Shown in pieces: positions 23,466-30,998 of a stretch of DNA of 59,842 nucleotides; the first letter of the stretch is position 1; every line of letters starts with the position of its first letter. Source of the stretch: Actinoplanes xinjiangensis (GTDB lineage: Bacteria > Actinomycetota > Actinomycetes > Mycobacteriales > Micromonosporaceae); assembly GCF_003148685.1 (NCBI RefSeq), contig NZ_QGGR01000042.1, forward strand, positions 1 through 59,842, written 5' to 3'. Under the pieces are notes generated by a model that saw nothing but the letters and a program-made list of their open reading frames with translations, was not told the DNA's origin and did no database searches. The position numbers and the translations under genes were made by a program.

Positions 23466-25661
23466 ATGCCGCAGTTCTCCGCGCTCGGGCGCATCGTCGG
23501 CACCGGCATCAAAGCGGGCCGTCTCGTGGTGCGCGGCTCGGTGCGTGGCGGTGCCTGGGCCACCCGCCGGGTCGGCCTGGCCCGTGCCAAGGGCGCGGCC
23601 AACGAGGTCGGCATGATCCGGCTCTTCGACCTGCACGCCGTCTCCTGCGCCGGTGACGCGCTCATCGCCATCGGACTCGCAGGGACCATCTTCAGCGTTC
23701 CGCTCGGCGAGGCCCGCAGCAAGGTGGCGCTCTACCTGCTGATCACGATGGTGCCGTTCGCGTTGCTGGCACCGGTGGTCGGCCCGCTGCTCGACCATTT
23801 CCGGCACGGCCGGCGCTACGCCCTGGCCACCACGTTCCTGGGCCGGGCCTTCCTGGCCTATGTGATGTCCGACAACCTGCTCGGTTGGGGCCTCTATCCG
23901 GCGGCCTTCGGCGTGCTCGCGCTCTCCCGGGCCTACGGTGTGGCCCGGTCCGCCGCCGTGCCCCGGCTGCTGCCCGAGGGCGTCGGACTGTCCCAGGTGG
24001 GCGCACGGGCCAGCGTCTACGGCACGTTCGCCGGCGCTCTGGTGGCACCGATCGGGCTGCTCGCGTTCAAGTTCGGGCCACAGTGGCCGCTGCGGGTCGC
24101 CACCATCATCTTCCTCGTCGGGATGGTCGTCGCGCTGCGCCTGCCACCACGCGCCGACTCCGATCCACCGGAGGCGATGCCCCGCCCCTGGCGCACGGTC
24201 CTGGGTATCAGCCGCGACTCGGATCGTCCGCTCTCCAACCGGCTGGTCGTCGCGACCCTGATCGGCAGCAGCAGCCTGCGCCTGCTCTACGGCTTCATGC
24301 TGCTCTTCCTCACCTTCGCGATCATGGGCGACCAGCTGACCACCGAGGTCTTCGGCTACGAGCTGGGCCGCAACATGGCGGTGGGTCTGGTCGGCGGCGC
24401 CCTGGCACTGGGCACCTTCCTGTCCACCGCGGCCGGCACCGGCCTCCGGATCCGGCGGCCCCTGGCGCTCCAGTCCAGCGGCCTGATCGTGACGGCCGGC
24501 GTCGCCGTGCTCACCACGATCCTCTACAACCTCGCGATGGTCACCCTGCTGGCGCTGCTCACCGCGACCTTCAGCGGCCTCGCCAAACTCGCGGTGGACG
24601 CCAGCATCCAGGAACGCGTCCCGGAACGGCAGCGGGCCACCGCCTTCGCCCACTCCGAGACGGCGCTGATGCTCGCCTGGGTGGCCGGCGGCGGCCTCGG
24701 CCTCATCCCCGTCGACGGACGGCTCGGCCTCGCCTTCGCCGCACTGCTCGCGGTGCTCGCGGCGGCCCGGGCCGCCTGGTCGGCGGCACGTCTGCACAAC
24801 GAGAGGCTGGCGGGCCGGCCCGACGTCCCGGTCCCCGACGACGACCCCCTCAGCGGTACGCCCACCGCCCCCGACATCCGCGGCGCGCGAGGCGGAAGCA
24901 CCGACCTCCGCGGTACGCCCAGCGCGGGTCCCGACGACACCACCGACCTCCGCGGTACGCCCGGCGCGAGCCCCGACGACACCACCGACCTCCGGCGTGC
25001 TCCGGGCGCCGGCGGGAACCGTCGGCACACCGCGGGCGGCGGCCGCCCCGGGTCCGGGACGGCCGGCACGGGTTCCGGCCGCGGGGCCGGTGACCGGGCC
25101 GGCACCGCACCGGACGACGACCCGGCGGCCTGGCTCGAGGCCGACGAGACCTGGACGGACGACCCGTGGACCGCCGGGGGCGACGGAGCCCGCTCCGGTT
25201 CGGGACGGGGCCGGGCCGGCCAGGGCGCCGGAAGCCGGGCCGGCCGCGACGATCGCACCGCCCGCCCCGGCGGCACTCCCGGCCGGCGGCACCCCGCCGA
25301 CCCACCGTCCCGGGACGGCGACACCCGGCGACTCGATCCGGAACCCGACGTCCGCCGCTGGTGGCAGCGCAAGAGCAAGAGCCCGGCACCCGCGGGCCGG
25401 CCGGTCCCGTCGGGCCGCTCCGACAGTGGCCGGGCCGACGCCGGGCCGGGGGGCGGACGACCGGCTGACATCGGCGGCCGGGGCCGTGGCGACGCGGGGC
25501 CGGGCGGCGGACGACCAGGTGGCATCGGCGGCCGGGGCCGTGGCGGCGACGTGGACAGTGCCGGGCCGCCGATGGCGCCGCCCGGTTACCACGTCTATCG
25601 GCCGTCGTCCGCCGGGTCGGAGACGCGCGACGGTGATCCCGCGGAGAATGGCGACTCGTGA
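23466..25661 (+). CDS. MFS transporter with a long disordered C-terminal tail
   Basis: About 731 residues. The first 450 form a 12-helix MFS domain (from IRLFDLHAVSCAGDALIAIGLAGTIFSVPL to LAFAALLAVLAAARAAW). The last 270 are a hydrophilic tail rich in Gly, Asp, Pro, Arg and Thr with imperfect repeats: (D/T)LRGTP(S/G)A(G/S)PDDTT three times, and GGRP(A/G)(D/G)IGGRGRG twice. The transporter part is conserved next to DUF3027 in actinomycetes; the tail looks lineage-specific and cytoplasmic. Substrate unknown. ATG 23466, 7 bases after CAGGAT, is preferred; ATG 23457 is possible. It overlaps mqnB by 4 bases, so they are translationally coupled. Confidence 0.85.
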   Translation: MPQFSALGRIVGTGIKAGRLVVRGSVRGGAWATRRVGLARAKGAANEVGMIRLFDLHAVSCAGDALIAIGLAGTIFSVPLGEARSKVALYLLITMVPFALLAPVVGPLLDHFRHGRRYALATTFLGRAFLAYVMSDNLLGWGLYPAAFGVLALSRAYGVARSAAVPRLLPEGVGLSQVGARASVYGTFAGALVAPIGLLAFKFGPQWPLRVATIIFLVGMVVALRLPPRADSDPPEAMPRPWRTVLGISRDSDRPLSNRLVVATLIGSSSLRLLYGFMLLFLTFAIMGDQLTTEVFGYELGRNMAVGLVGGALALGTFLSTAAGTGLRIRRPLALQSSGLIVTAGVAVLTTILYNLAMVTLLALLTATFSGLAKLAVDASIQERVPERQRATAFAHSETALMLAWVAGGGLGLIPVDGRLGLAFAALLAVLAAARAAWSAARLHNERLAGRPDVPVPDDDPLSGTPTAPDIRGARGGSTDLRGTPSAGPDDTTDLRGTPGASPDDTTDLRRAPGAGGNRRHTAGGGRPGSGTAGTGSGRGAGDRAGTAPDDDPAAWLEADETWTDDPWTAGGDGARSGSGRGRAGQGAGSRAGRDDRTARPGGTPGRRHPADPPSRDGDTRRLDPEPDVRRWWQRKSKSPAPAGRPVPSGRSDSGRADAGPGGGRPADIGGRGRGDAGPGGGRPGGIGGRGRGGDVDSAGPPMAPPGYHVYRPSSAGSETRDGDPAENGDS

Positions 25662-26293
25662 GTTCGTACCCCCTGCTGGTCGTGACCGCGGTGACCGCTG
25701 AGGCCGATGCCGTCCGGGCCGGCCTCGACCCCGGAGACGTCGTGGTCGAGGCCGTGGGAGTGGGCCCCGCCGCGGCCGCCGCGGGGACCGCGAGGCTGCT
25801 CGCCGGCCGCACCTACCGCGCGGTGGTCAGTGCCGGGATCGCCGGTGGCTTCCCCGGCCGCGCCGCCGTCGGCGGTCTGGTGATCGCCACCCGCAGCATC
25901 GCCGCCGATCTGGGCGCCGAATCCCCCGGCGGGTTCCTGCCGATCGAGGAACTCGGCTTCGGCACCAGCGTCCTGGACGCCGCCCCGCGCCTTGTCGAAG
26001 CTCTGGAGACCGCTCTGCCCGGCGCGGTCTCCGGCGACGTCCTCACGCTCGCCACCGTCACCGGAACCGCCGCGACCGCCGACCGGCTCGCCACCCGTTT
26101 CCCGCGGGCCGTGGCCGAGGCCATGGAGGGTTACGGCGTCGCGGTGGCCGCCGACGGGGCCGGTGTGCCCTTCGCCGAGCTCCGCGCGATCTCCAACCCG
26201 ATCGGCCCCCGCGACCGCGCCGCCTGGCGCCTGGGTGACGCCTTCGCCGCCCTACGTGCCGCCGCCCCCGCCCTGGCCGCCCTTCCCTCGTGA
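25658..26293 (+). CDS. mqnB: Futalosine hydrolase
   Basis: A 211-residue nucleosidase-fold enzyme that cleaves futalosine to dehypoxanthine futalosine in the menaquinone pathway. It shows VVTAVTAEADAV at the N-terminus, VEAVGVGPAAAAAGTA, VVSAGIAGGFPGRAAVGGLVIATRSIAADLGAES, and the nucleoside-binding VAEAMEGYGVAVAADGAGVPFAELRAISNPIGPRDRAAW. EAMEGYG carries the ribose-binding Glu. The start overlaps the preceding MFS stop codon (ATG or GTG in TGAGTTC context). The last 27 codons, including the stop, are tandemly duplicated downstream in a 79-bp repeat. The partner gene mqnD lies 7 kb away beyond an accessory block. Confidence 0.93.
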   Translation: MSSYPLLVVTAVTAEADAVRAGLDPGDVVVEAVGVGPAAAAAGTARLLAGRTYRAVVSAGIAGGFPGRAAVGGLVIATRSIAADLGAESPGGFLPIEELGFGTSVLDAAPRLVEALETALPGAVSGDVLTLATVTGTAATADRLATRFPRAVAEAMEGYGVAVAADGAGVPFAELRAISNPIGPRDRAAWRLGDAFAALRAAAPALAALPS

Positions 26294-26417
26294 GCGGGCC
26301 GCCTGGCGCCCGGGTGACACCTTCCCTGCCCTACGTGCCGCCGCCCCCGCCCTGGCCGCCCTTCCCTCGTGAGCGGGCCGCCTGGCGCCCGGGTGACGCC
26401 TTCGCCGCACTTCCCTG
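26206..26417. repeat. 79-bp tandem duplication of the mqnB 3' end, about 2.7 copies
   Basis: Copies begin at 26206, 26285 and 26364; the last is cut at about 26417. The landmark GCCGCCTGGCGCC recurs at 26219, 26298 and 26377. Copies 1 and 2 differ at only a few bases past the first dozen. The period is not a multiple of 3. Copy 1 is coding; the mqnB stop falls in copy 2, and the same TCGTGA recurs at 26367-26372. Confidence 0.92.
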
Positions 26418-26589
26418 AGGCGGAGCCGCAACGGGCGGCCCGGGACCGGCATGCCGGGTTTGTGTGGCTAGTCGGGGTGAAGCGATTCGTTTACACGGAA
26501 AATGTTGCTGTTGGCGATCGTGGGCGGCATGCTGCGCTGACGGACCTGTGATCAGGAACACGTGCTGCTGACAGCGAAACGAGGCATCG

Positions 26590-27774
26590 ATGGACGACGA
26601 GAGCGCGGGCGGCATGCCGGCCGGCGCGCGGGCCCGGTTGATCGGCGCCGGATACGCCGCGCAGGGCCTGGGCTATGCCGCAGTCGTGACCGCGTTGCCG
26701 ACGTTCAAGGACCGCCAGCACATCGACGACACGTTCGTGTCCGCGCTCCTGCTGCTGGTGGTGGTCGCGGCAGCCGGCGGATCGATCCTGGCCGACCGCG
26801 TCGCCGCCCGCTGGGGCAGCCGCTACGCGCTCGCGTCGGGCCTGTTCCTGGCCGGTGCGGGGCTCGCCGGGACCACCGTCTGGTCACCCAACGCGATCTT
26901 CGCCGTGATCCTTTTCGGGTACGGCATAGGCCTCGGCGCGGTCGACGCGTCCCTCAGCATGCAGGGGGTGCTGGTGCAGGCCCGGCTCGGCCGCAGTGTG
27001 ATGAGCCGCCTGTTCGCCGCGTACACGGCCGCCGCCATCATCGCCGCGCTGATCATGTCGGGTTCGCTGGAATCGGGTGCCGGCGCGGCCGTGGCGGTCG
27101 GGGTGGCGGCGGTGTACGCGATCCTGGTGGGCCTGATCGGCTGGCGACGGTTCGAACCGGGCCGGACCCTGCGGTCGAGTGTCGCGCATGCCGGGAGCGG
27201 CCGGAGCGTACGCCCGATCGTGCTCGTCTGCGGCATGTTGATCTTCACGGCGTTCCTGGTGGACTCGGCGGTCAGCACGTGGAGTTCGGTCTACCTGCAG
27301 GATTCGCTCGCGGCGGCCGCCTCGGTGGCCCCGCTGGGCTACGCCGCCTACCAGGGCGCGGTCCTGGTCAGCCGCCTGCTGGCCGACCATCTGGTGCCAC
27401 GGGCCGGCCGGGCGCCGGTCGCCCTCGGCGCGCTGGCGGTGTGCGGGATCGGGTGCGGTCTGGTCGTGGCGCTTCCGGCGATCGGCGCGGCGGTGACCGG
27501 CTTCGCGATCGCCGGTATCGGGGTGGGCGTGCTGGTGCCGCTGGCGTTCAGCGCGGCCGGCGAGGCGGCGATGGAGAGCAGCGACGAGGTGATCGCCAAG
27601 GTGAACCTGTTCAACTACGGCGGTGCTCTGCTCGGCGCGGTGCTGCTGGGTGCGCTGTCCGAGCCGATCGGCCTGCGGTGGGCGTTCCTGATCCCGGTGA
27701 TCGCCGTGCTGGCGGCCCTCCCGCTGGCCCGTCGCGTCGGTCACCTGACCGTCCGCGAGCCGGCCGTCAACTGA
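26590..27774 (+). CDS. MFS transporter (YbjJ-like)
   Basis: A 394-residue protein with 12 predicted helices. Between helices 4 and 5 is GIGLGAVDASLSMQGVLVQARLGRSVMSRLFAAYTAAA. This matches the YbjJ-type MFS group motif (D-x-x-M-N-x-Q...RLGRS-x-MSR), here with S-L-S-M-Q in place of M-N-x-Q. Substrate unknown. It is followed 97 bases later by a TetR gene on the same strand, probably its controller or partner. The MFS at 52182 is a paralogue of the same group. It opens the block that separates mqnB from mqnD. ATG 26590 is weakly supported by ACGAGG upstream. Confidence 0.88.
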   Translation: MDDESAGGMPAGARARLIGAGYAAQGLGYAAVVTALPTFKDRQHIDDTFVSALLLLVVVAAAGGSILADRVAARWGSRYALASGLFLAGAGLAGTTVWSPNAIFAVILFGYGIGLGAVDASLSMQGVLVQARLGRSVMSRLFAAYTAAAIIAALIMSGSLESGAGAAVAVGVAAVYAILVGLIGWRRFEPGRTLRSSVAHAGSGRSVRPIVLVCGMLIFTAFLVDSAVSTWSSVYLQDSLAAAASVAPLGYAAYQGAVLVSRLLADHLVPRAGRAPVALGALAVCGIGCGLVVALPAIGAAVTGFAIAGIGVGVLVPLAFSAAGEAAMESSDEVIAKVNLFNYGGALLGAVLLGALSEPIGLRWAFLIPVIAVLAALPLARRVGHLTVREPAVN

Positions 27775-27859
27775 CACCCCACCGTGCGGGCCGGCGAGGA
27801 TCGGTGCCGACGGTCACCCGGCGTGTTCGGCGTCGGGAAACCGGCGGGACGGCGATGGA

Positions 27860-27865
27860 TAGGCT
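27860..27865 (+). promoter_or_regulatory. -10 box of a probable leaderless promoter (TetR gene)
   Basis: TAGGCT ends 6 bases before GTG 27872. Confidence 0.5.
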
Positions 27866-27871
27866 GTGCCC

Positions 27872-28468
27872 GTGCCGAAGCTGGTGGATCACGACCTGCG
27901 ACGGGCGGAGCTGCTGGCTGCCGCCTGGCGGGTCGTTCGGGCACGCGGGGTGGAGGGCACCACGACCCGGGCCATCGCCGACGAGGCGGGCTGTTCGCTG
28001 AGTGTGCTGGCGCATTTCCTGGGCGGCAAGGACGACATCCTGGTGGCCGCGCAGAAGGCGATCTACGACCGGATCGTGGAGCGGGCCTTCGAGATCGGCG
28101 GCGACCTGTTCGGGCTGGACGGGCTGCGTGCGGCGCTGGAGGCGGTGCTCCCGCTGGACGAGGAGCGGGCCGCGGACGCGCATGTGAACGTGGCGTTCGC
28201 CGGGGCGGCGCTGTCGCACCCACGGCTGGCCGGGTCACGGCGTGATTCGCACCGGGCGATCCGGGTGCACCTGATCAACTGCCTACGGGAGGCGCGGGAG
28301 CTGGGCGAGCTGCGGGCCGGGGTGGACGACGAGGCTGTGATCGACGACTTCATCATCCTGGTCGAGGGCAGCACCCTGCTGAGCCTGGTGGACGGCTGGG
28401 CCGAGGAGGGACGTGCCGACCGGCTGTCCCGCCTCGCCAACCAGTTCGTGGACCAGCTGCGCGGTTAG
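27872..28468 (+). CDS. TetR family regulator (BetI-like)
   Basis: A 198-residue regulator. The N-terminal helix-turn-helix reads ELLAAAWRVVRARGVEGTTTRAIADEAGCSLSVLAHFLGGKDDILVAA, where LAHFLGGKDDIL replaces the usual YHHFGSKEAL. The C-terminal domain resembles BetI/TetR_C_6 (ALPLDEERAADAHVNVAFAGAAL...WLIL-like). It probably controls the MFS gene upstream or the convergent sugar operon. GTG 27872 lies 6 bases after TAGGCT, so an earlier GTG at 27866 is less likely. Its stop TAG overlaps the convergent GH1 stop TAA. Confidence 0.88.
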   Translation: MPKLVDHDLRRAELLAAAWRVVRARGVEGTTTRAIADEAGCSLSVLAHFLGGKDDILVAAQKAIYDRIVERAFEIGGDLFGLDGLRAALEAVLPLDEERAADAHVNVAFAGAALSHPRLAGSRRDSHRAIRVHLINCLREARELGELRAGVDDEAVIDDFIILVEGSTLLSLVDGWAEEGRADRLSRLANQFVDQLRG

Positions 28469-29814
28469 GGCGCCTGCGCGGCGATCAGATCCCGGTACCA
28501 GTAGTAGGAGTCCTTCGGCGTCCGCGACAGGTCGTCGAAGTCGACGTGGATCAGGCCGAAGCGCTCGTCGAACCCGGCCGCCCACTCGAAGTTGTCGATC
28601 GCCGACCAGACGTAGTAGCCGTCCACCCGTACCCCCGCGGCGATGGCGTCGGCGACCGCGGCGAGGTGGGCGCCGAGATAGGCGATGCGCCGCTCGTCGT
28701 GCACCCGGCCGTCCGGGCCGGGCGCGGCGTCGTGGAAGGACGCCCCGTTCTCGGTGATGATTACCGGCGGCAGCGCCGGGTACCGCTCATGCAACGTGAC
28801 CAGGATCTCGGTGAGGCCCGACGGCACGATCGCCCACCCGAAATCGGTGCGTTCGTCGCTCTTCACCGGCACCGGGGAAAACGGCATCCCGTCCGGGATA
28901 TCCACTTCGAGGACCCCGCTGTAGTCCTTCCCCACCCGCGGCGCCTCGATCATCGTCGGCTCGTAGTAGTTGACCCCGTAGAAGTCGAGTCGCGCCCGGA
29001 TCAGTTCGAGATCCCGGTCCAGTTGCGCGTCCGGCACGCCGACACCGGCCCGGATCAGCTCGCTCGGATAGTCGCCGAGCAGGATCGGGTCGGAGAACGT
29101 CCAGTTGGTGAGGTCGGAGAAGAGCGTCGCCGCCGCGACGTCCTCGGCGGATTCGCTGGCCGGCATCACCGGGAAGTGCTGGCTGGCGACCCCCACACCG
29201 CGGGCTCCATGGGTACGCAGTACCTGCACCGCCAGCCCATGGGCGAGCAGCTGATGGTGCCCGGCCGGCAACGCCCCGAGCCCGAGCCCCCGCGCCGGGG
29301 CGTGATCGCCGAGCGCGTACCCGTAGAGGGTGTGCACGTTCATCTCGTTCATCGTGATCCAGTCCCGGACCCGGTCGCCGAGCCGCAGCACGAGGGTGCT
29401 GGCGTAGTCGGCGAGCCGGTGCGCGGTGTCCCGGTTCATCCAGCCACCGGCGTCCTCGAACTCCTGCGGTAGGTCCCAGTGGTAGAGCGTCGGGACGGGC
29501 CGCAGTCCGTTCGCCACGATCGTGTCGACGAGCCGGTCGTAGAAGTCCAGGTCACCGGCGAGCACCCGGGGCCAGGAGAAGGAGAACCGGTAGTCCTGCA
29601 CCCCGGCCGCGGCGATCAGGGCGATGTCCGACTCGTACCGGTGGTAGTGGTCGATCGCCACCCGGCCGTCCTGGCCGTGCCGGACGGTCCCGCCCTGTGC
29701 GGTGAAGGTGTCCCAGATGCTCGGGCCCTTGCCGCCCGCGTCGACCGCGCCCTCGATCTGGTAGGCCGAGGTGGACATGCCGAACCGGAATCCCGGTGGG
29801 AACTGGGGGTACAA
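28465..29814 (-). CDS. GH1 beta-glucosidase
   Basis: A 449-residue cytoplasmic (beta/alpha)8 glycosidase. The N-terminus FPPGFRFGMSTSAYQIEGAVDAGGKGPSIWDTF is the classic GH1 signature. The acid/base Glu is in TMNEMNV (about residue 157), where Met replaces the usual Pro of NEP. The nucleophile Glu is in IITENGAS (about 355). VDGYYVWSAIDNFEWAAGFDERFGLIHVDF is the aglycone-side motif. It probably cleaves beta-glucosides taken up by the neighbouring MFS permease. TTG 29814 has AAAGGAA 5 bases upstream and lies 11 bases after the MFS stop codon. Last gene of a three-gene operon. Confidence 0.93.
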   Translation of the reverse strand: MYPQFPPGFRFGMSTSAYQIEGAVDAGGKGPSIWDTFTAQGGTVRHGQDGRVAIDHYHRYESDIALIAAAGVQDYRFSFSWPRVLAGDLDFYDRLVDTIVANGLRPVPTLYHWDLPQEFEDAGGWMNRDTAHRLADYASTLVLRLGDRVRDWITMNEMNVHTLYGYALGDHAPARGLGLGALPAGHHQLLAHGLAVQVLRTHGARGVGVASQHFPVMPASESAEDVAAATLFSDLTNWTFSDPILLGDYPSELIRAGVGVPDAQLDRDLELIRARLDFYGVNYYEPTMIEAPRVGKDYSGVLEVDIPDGMPFSPVPVKSDERTDFGWAIVPSGLTEILVTLHERYPALPPVIITENGASFHDAAPGPDGRVHDERRIAYLGAHLAAVADAIAAGVRVDGYYVWSAIDNFEWAAGFDERFGLIHVDFDDLSRTPKDSYYWYRDLIAAQAP

Positions 29815-29825
29815 GGTGGTTCCTT

Positions 29826-30998
29826 TCAGTGGATCGCCCGGAGGCGGGGTAGCAGGGCCAGGGCCAGCACGGCGAAGCCGGCCGTGACCAGGTAGAGCGT
29901 GCGGTAGCCGCCGAGTGCGGTGACGATCGGTGCGGCCAGCACCGGAGCGAGCATCTGTGGCAGGGTCCCGGCCACGTTGGCGACGCCGAGCAGGGTGGCC
30001 CGGGTGTCCGGGTCCGGCAGCACCTGGGTGAGTACGGCCATGTCGACCGCGATGTAGGCCCCCCAGCCGATGCCGACCAGCACCGACGCGGCCAGCACCA
30101 CCGGCACGACCGGGACGAGGGCCATCAGCACGGTGCCGACGGCGAGGATGACCGCCCCGGCCGCCACGAAGACCCTGCGCCTCTCCCAGCGGTCGGACAG
30201 CACTCCCCCGGCGAAACCGAAGACGCCGGCGAACAGCACGTTCACCACCGTCACGATCAGCACCCAGGTGGCCGCGTCGTCGACGCCGACCTCGTCCGAC
30301 AGGTAGTAGAGCAGGTAGACCAGGACCAGGGCGTTGACCAGGTTGAGGAGGAAGCGGATCACCCAGGCCCAGGCGAACTGCCCGCCCGGCCAGTGGATCC
30401 TCCCGCGCCGGACGGCGGCCACCGGCTGTTCCCGGTTGATGATCAGCAGCGCGGCGCCGAGAGCCGGCACCGCGATCGCCACGGCGACGTAGCCGGGTGT
30501 GGCGGATCCGGCCACCACGGCCACCGCCGTGCCCAGGATGACGCCGATGATCTGCGCCACCCCGAAGAGGGCGCCGACCGTGCCCCGCTGCCGCTCCGGC
30601 ACCTGGTCGCCGATCATGGCTGCCAGCGCGGCCAGCGGCCCGTTCAGCCCGACCTGCACCAGGACCCAGCCGATGACCATGAGCGTCGTGGTGTCCGCGA
30701 CGGACAGCACCAGAAGACCCGCGACGCCGACGAGCGTTCCGGCCACGAAGATCGGCCGCCGCCGCCCGAGCCGGTCGGAGACCGCCCCCCACAGTGGATT
30801 GGCCACCATGGACGCCGCCGCGCCCCAGGCGGTGACCAGCGCGAGGAGCGCCTCCTTACCGTCGTCGCCGGCGAGCCGGGCCGCCTGCTCCGGGAGCAGG
30901 ATCTGGATCGGCCCGAACCAGCCGGCGGCCACGCCGATCATGGCGAGCGCGTAAGCGATCATCCATGACCGGCGGACCGGCGCTTCGACAAGCGTCAC
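29826..30998 (-). CDS. MFS transporter (sugar-type symporter)
   Basis: A 390-residue 12-helix protein starting RSWMIAYALAMIGVAAGWFGPIQILLPEQAARLAG. Loop motif AVSDRLGRRRPIFVAG follows helix 2, and GVLSDRWERRRVFVAAG is its second-half equivalent. Position between a secreted hydrolase and a cytoplasmic GH1 suggests uptake of a beta-glucoside or related compound, or export. The GTG start overlaps the upstream hydrolase stop codon by 4 bases (GTGA), so translation is coupled. The substrate is inferred only from context. Confidence 0.88.
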   Translation of the reverse strand: MTLVEAPVRRSWMIAYALAMIGVAAGWFGPIQILLPEQAARLAGDDGKEALLALVTAWGAAASMVANPLWGAVSDRLGRRRPIFVAGTLVGVAGLLVLSVADTTTLMVIGWVLVQVGLNGPLAALAAMIGDQVPERQRGTVGALFGVAQIIGVILGTAVAVVAGSATPGYVAVAIAVPALGAALLIINREQPVAAVRRGRIHWPGGQFAWAWVIRFLLNLVNALVLVYLLYYLSDEVGVDDAATWVLIVTVVNVLFAGVFGFAGGVLSDRWERRRVFVAAGAVILAVGTVLMALVPVVPVVLAASVLVGIGWGAYIAVDMAVLTQVLPDPDTRATLLGVANVAGTLPQMLAPVLAAPIVTALGGYRTLYLVTAGFAVLALALLPRLRAIH

